A DNA stretch of 6,694 bases, taken from an uncultured Bacillota bacterium. GTDB taxonomy: Bacteria > Bacillota > Clostridia > Peptostreptococcales > Anaerovoracaceae. A model generated the notes under the pieces. The model worked only from the letters and a program-made list of their open reading frames with translations, did no database searches and was not told the DNA's origin. A program made the position numbers and the translations under genes. Position 1 is the stretch's first letter. Each line of letters starts with the position of its first letter. Location: contig CAMNNG010000063.1 in the NCBI GenBank assembly GCA_946545145.1, positions 1-6,694 of the forward strand, given 5' to 3'. Of the stretch, positions 3,744-6,694 are shown in pieces.

Positions 3744-6694
3744 TTAGTTCTGTCTTTTCCTTCTGCCTGCCAGGACTACGATGCCCATCGCGCACGCCGC
3801 TGCCAGGAGGATCATCAGCATCAGGCCGAGGTCCATCTCATCTCCGGTCCTCGTCCTTCCGGACCCCGCCGAGCTGCTCGAACTGTCCGCATCAGCCTTG
3901 TCCTTCGGGTTCTGCGTCTTCGTTCCGCTTACTTTACTGTCGTCGCTTTCGTCATCTGCAGAGTCCTTCGGATCCTGCGGGTCTGTCTGCGGCACATCGT
4001 CGTCCGGGATGACATCCGTCTCGCCCTCGTAGTAGTTGACGACTGTTACGTAGTCAGTCCAGACATCTTCATCTATCGTAGCGTCGTTGTCTTCCGAATC
4101 GCCGTGGCGGGTCTTGACGTCGACGAGAGTGATGTCGTCACCTATCTTGCTTCCTATGATGTCAGCGTCCGGATCATCCGGATCGATCTCCCAGATGCCG
4201 TAAGTTCCTTCATCGATGCCGCCGAACGCTGCCGTTCCCTGCGGCACGCCGTCGACTACTTCGATCGTCTCGATCCAGATCTCTCCGCTGCCGTTCCTCA
4301 CGAACTCCTTCTTCACATCGTTCCAGAGCGCGAAGTGGAGGGTCGTATCGATGCCGTCCATAATATCTTCAGCCGCAGAGACTTCCTTGTCTACCACTAT
4401 CGTCTTCACCGGGAAGAGATAGAAGTTGTCGGAAAGGCTGCTGCCCGTGACATTGTATTTGACGTTTCTTTCGACGATGTCCTGACCTGTCCTTACGTCC
4501 TCGTCAGTCCTCGTGTCGTCCGTGCACTTGTTGAAGAACCTGCCCTCGCCGCCTGCGATCTGGCTGTCTTCTGTATATACGCTGTACTTTCCCGCTGCCG
4601 GGACTGTCCTCGCGAAGGATCTGTAGCCGTCCGGCATGTGAGTAAGCGTCGTTTTTTCCTGAGTCTCATCGTTGACGAGCTGGATCTTCTTCAGGCCTTC
4701 CGTATCCTGCTCCACTCCGTCCTCCGAAGTGTACGGAAATACGAACGTTCCCTGCATCAGGTCGCCGGTGACGATCCTGTCGAAGTCCTCGTTGCCGTCG
4801 TCGATGGTCCTTGTATCTATAGCGAACTTCGTTCCGTCCGAGTAAGCTTCTATATCCGCTGCCTCGGCGTCAGCTATGATCGATACAGCCGTCTTGTTGT
4901 CTGCTCCTGAACCGATGCCGGATGCTCCCCATCCGCCGATGGCAGTTACAGTTCCGCCTGTTATCGATACATCAGTATCTGTATTCACATAATATTTTGC
5001 AGAGGGGTCTATTCCGAAGTATCCGGATCCGATGCCGGCTCCACCCCTCTTTTCAGCTTCATTGCTCTCGCTGCCCTTGGCGTATACCGTTCCGCCGGAG
5101 ATGTTGACTGTTACCTTGTCAGCTCCCGTTCCGCCTCCGATGCCGGCTCCGCCGTAGCCGCCGCCCAGAGCTGTGACATTTCCGCCTGTTATATTGACCG
5201 TGGTCTGATCCAGAGCCGCCTCAGGACCTCTTCCGCCTGTGCCGCGAAGATCATTCGCATTCGGCGTGCCTCCAGATCCGATGCCCGCAGCCGCGCTCGC
5301 TTCTCCGGCGTCAGCATAGACTTCTCCGCCGTTGATCGTTACATCGGCATGTCCGAGGTAGCCCGCGCCGATGCCAGCGCCGCCGTAGGGATATCCGCTT
5401 CTTCCGGCGCCGTAAGCCTTGATCGTTCCGCCGTTGATCTCAACGATCGCGTCGGAGTACATCGCGCCGCCGATGCCTGCGCCCGTATCGCTTCCTCTGG
5501 CTGTGATGTCACCGCCATTGATAACGATGTCAGCGTAGTAAGAGCCCGGGCCTTTCTGGCTGTCGTTGTACTTGCTGCTTCCCAGCCCTGCGCCGATGCC
5601 TGTATATCCCGAAGCATCGATCGTTCCGCCTGAGATGATGATCTTTCCGCTGTCCACGTGGTTTCCGCCGCCGATGCCGGCCGACTGTCCGCCGTTGCCC
5701 CTGGCTGTAATGGTGCCGCCTTCAATGCGGATCTCTCCCCAGTCCATGGGCGATGCAGTTTCCATCTTGTATGAAGCGCTCGGCATCGTCTCGCCGAGAT
5801 AGTTCTTTCTGTTGTTCTGTCCCGATCCGATGGCCGCGCCGCTCGAGCCGTTCGAGAAAGCATTCACCGTGCCGCCTTTGATCGTGATATTGCCATGATA
5901 GCTGGAGATCATCGTCCCGCTCTCATTGTATGTATTGTAGCTTCCGCCTATCGCCGCGGAGTTCGACCCCGCGTAAGCATTCAGGGTTCCGCTTCCGTCT
6001 ATCGTAACGCTTGCGAGATTTCCCGGAATATATCCTGATTCGACAGCGGCATATCCGCTGGCTCCGATCAGGTTGTTTTCGCTTCCTTCCTTGAGGATGA
6101 GGTTCGCGCTCACTCCCGGAGCGACCTTTACAGCCGGACCTTTGGATGCAGCTATCTGAAGACCGTCCAGCGTCACATTCGCGTTCTTCGCGATGACGAT
6201 CCTGTCGGAAGTGACCTCTGCCTCTTCACTCGTCTTCACAGTGACATCGCCCGTGATCGTCAGGACTCCGTCAGCATACGAGAAGTCAGCGTCATCTCCG
6301 GAGACTATGAAGTCGCCTGCAGCCTGATCTTCTACCGCAGCCTGAAGAGCTTTGCTTGCGGCTGCTTTTTCAGCCGCGTCTTCAGCCGCAGCACGCTCGA
6401 GCAGAGCGTTTGCATCTGCGTTTGCGCCTGCCTCACCGGCAGCTCCAGTTCCGGCAGCTCCAGCTCCTGCAGCACCGGAAGCTTCGTTTCCAGCAGCTCC
6501 GGAATCACCGTTTCCAGCCGCTCCTGAAGCAGCTCCGTTCTCTGCCGTGCCACCTGCCTGCGCGCCTGCCGAAGCATCAGCACCCGCGGCGCCGTCTGCT
6601 TTCTCTGCGCTTCCTGTTTTTCCTGTGTTTTCCCCCTGAGCAGCCTGAGCTTCAGTTTTCTGATCGCCTTCAATTCCCGTCTTCTGTCCTGCGG
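3744..6694 (-). CDS. Large repeat-rich cell-surface protein, beta-helix and CnaB-like (N-terminus beyond window)
   Basis: The frame is open from the right edge to TAA at 3744, giving 982 residues. The GTG at 6239 is internal, since the frame continues unbroken upstream. Numbering from the edge: residues 1-31 are a polar Gly/Gln/Lys/Glu stretch, 32-91 Ala/Gly-rich, 95-127 Ala-rich helical, and about 129-227 the start of a beta-rich domain. Residues 228-601 hold ten GGTxTAxG...GAGIGxG repeats typical of parallel beta-helices, and 635-760 a connector. Residues 761-889 are a CnaB-like domain with candidate isopeptide residues K769, E835 and N886. Then come an acidic/Pro/Ser linker (893-945), RTRTGD (946-951), a hydrophobic segment (955-976) and RRKRQN. 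It should be exported and attached to the envelope, probably as an adhesin or glycan-binding protein. The ligand is unknown. No terminator is visible after the stop. Confidence 0.9.
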   Translation of the reverse strand, partial: AGQKTGIEGDQKTEAQAAQGENTGKTGSAEKADGAAGADASAGAQAGGTAENGAASGAAGNGDSGAAGNEASGAAGAGAAGTGAAGEAGANADANALLERAAAEDAAEKAAASKALQAAVEDQAAGDFIVSGDDADFSYADGVLTITGDVTVKTSEEAEVTSDRIVIAKNANVTLDGLQIAASKGPAVKVAPGVSANLILKEGSENNLIGASGYAAVESGYIPGNLASVTIDGSGTLNAYAGSNSAAIGGSYNTYNESGTMISSYHGNITIKGGTVNAFSNGSSGAAIGSGQNNRKNYLGETMPSASYKMETASPMDWGEIRIEGGTITARGNGGQSAGIGGGNHVDSGKIIISGGTIDASGYTGIGAGLGSSKYNDSQKGPGSYYADIVINGGDITARGSDTGAGIGGAMYSDAIVEINGGTIKAYGAGRSGYPYGGAGIGAGYLGHADVTINGGEVYADAGEASAAAGIGSGGTPNANDLRGTGGRGPEAALDQTTVNITGGNVTALGGGYGGAGIGGGTGADKVTVNISGGTVYAKGSESNEAEKRGGAGIGSGYFGIDPSAKYYVNTDTDVSITGGTVTAIGGWGASGIGSGADNKTAVSIIADAEAADIEAYSDGTKFAIDTRTIDDGNEDFDRIVTGDLMQGTFVFPYTSEDGVEQDTEGLKKIQLVNDETQEKTTLTHMPDGYRSFARTVPAAGKYSVYTEDSQIAGGEGRFFNKCTDDTRTDEDVRTGQDIVERNVKYNVTGSSLSDNFYLFPVKTIVVDKEVSAAEDIMDGIDTTLHFALWNDVKKEFVRNGSGEIWIETIEVVDGVPQGTAAFGGIDEGTYGIWEIDPDDPDADIIGSKIGDDITLVDVKTRHGDSEDNDATIDEDVWTDYVTVVNYYEGETDVIPDDDVPQTDPQDPKDSADDESDDSKVSGTKTQNPKDKADADSSSSSAGSGRTRTGDEMDLGLMLMILLAAACAMGIVVLAGRRKRQN
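3840..3857 (-). other. Degenerate sorting-like motif RTRTGD before the membrane anchor
   Basis: The six residues lie just before the hydrophobic segment and the RRKRQN tail, exactly where LPxTG sits in sortase substrates. Only the TGD half of an LPKTGD-type signal is kept, with Leu and Pro replaced by Arg and Thr. The protein may use a sortase with unusual specificity or stay as a membrane-anchored protein. Confidence 0.5.
4029..4412 (-). other. CnaB/SpaA-like prealbumin-fold domain within the surface protein
   Basis: The domain starts at VKTIVVDKEV and ends at VTVVNYY, the usual first and last strands of CnaB domains, with TLHFALWN and a GTYGIWEID strand between. K769, E835 and N886 (numbered from the window edge) match the Lys, catalytic acid and Asn that form a self-made isopeptide bond in this family. 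Such bonds stiffen surface stalks. Assignment rests on pattern only. Confidence 0.65.
4890..6011 (-). repeat. Ten protein repeats of about 25-34 residues (beta-helix rungs)
   Basis: Each unit reads roughly xVxIxGGTVxAxGxxxGAGIGxG: an alternating beta strand, GG turn, second strand, and Gly-rich GIG turn. Units begin near 6011, 5894, 5738, 5648, 5534, 5450, 5348, 5204, 5120 and 4976, and the spacers between them vary in length. The DNA copies diverge even where the protein motif is kept, so the array is old and under selection rather than recently expanded. The pattern is typical of right-handed parallel beta-helix surface proteins, including carbohydrate-binding ones. Confidence 0.85.
6420..6599 (-). 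repeat. Ala/Gly-rich low-complexity coding segment
   Basis: In sixty codons, 43 encode Ala or Gly, with recurring GAAG and SGAAG blocks spaced by Asn, Asp, Glu, Ser or Thr. It is likely a flexible spacer in the surface protein, followed by an Ala-rich helix. The repeated GCxGCxGGx codons could allow length variation by slippage. The long open frames on the other strand and in the other frame here are side effects of this composition. Confidence 0.75.

Noticed and set aside
4104..4910. Plus-strand frame of 268 codons opposite the surface protein
   Set aside because: It is antisense to a clear CnaB and connector region, has no ribosome site that I can see and no recognisable motif, so it is a shadow frame.
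3744..6239. GTG at 6239 as the start of the surface protein
   Set aside because: The frame stays open upstream to the window edge, and residues before the GTG continue the beta-rich pattern. There is no signal peptide after it. The true start lies outside the window.
6332..6673. Minus-strand frame of 113 codons and plus-strand frame 6352-6639, both low complexity
   Set aside because: Both are alternate readings of the Ala/Gly-rich segment. The surface protein frame is open through the same bases and continues into the beta-helix, so these are composition artefacts.
1..6694. tRNA or rRNA genes, CRISPR arrays, insertion sequences
   Set aside because: No direct-repeat and spacer array, transposase frame, terminal inverted repeats or RNA-gene signatures were seen. 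The window is almost fully occupied by the described coding regions.

Overview
All genes in this window read right to left, on the minus strand. They appear to come from a Gram-positive anaerobe, most likely a gut-type member of the Clostridia (Bacillota). The reasons are the purine-rich Shine-Dalgarno sites, the wall-protein architecture (Gly-rich repeats, CnaB-like domain, acidic/Ser linker, hydrophobic tail ending in RRKRQN), and a membrane GGDEF protein whose sensor resembles ones I know from Clostridia. The GC content looks moderately high for that group. The genus cannot be named from sequence reading alone.

In transcription order: (1) From the right edge to 3744 runs the C-terminal 982 residues of a large surface protein whose true start lies beyond the window. 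It has an Ala/Gly-rich spacer, a likely parallel beta-helix made of ten GGTxTAxG...GAGIGxG repeats, a connector region, a CnaB-like isopeptide domain, an acidic/Ser linker, a non-standard TRTGD sorting-like motif, a membrane segment and a basic tail. (2) Positions 3535-3743 form a control region: a 14-bp tandem repeat, a TTGACA promoter, a perfect AGGAGG site, a candidate 40-residue ORF, and a 9-bp RNA hairpin just before the next gene. (3) 3534-2188 encodes a two-TM diguanylate cyclase with intact GGDEF and I-site. (4) A 129-nt gap (2187-2059) can fold into two adjacent stems. (5) 2058-358 encodes a REC / degenerate GGDEF / intact EAL protein, predicted to be a phosphorylation-controlled c-di-GMP phosphodiesterase. 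(6) 308 to the left edge encodes an Hpt phosphotransfer protein that is nearly complete.

Taken together, the three signalling genes look like one c-di-GMP operon: a membrane sensor cyclase makes the messenger, a response-regulator phosphodiesterase degrades it, and an Hpt protein may pass phosphate to that regulator. No histidine kinase is visible. The surface protein upstream is a plausible physiological target, because c-di-GMP often controls adhesion in Clostridia, but nothing here proves the link. The most unusual part is the 3504-3718 control region. There the only strong ribosome site belongs to a tiny ORF, while the cyclase start itself has none.
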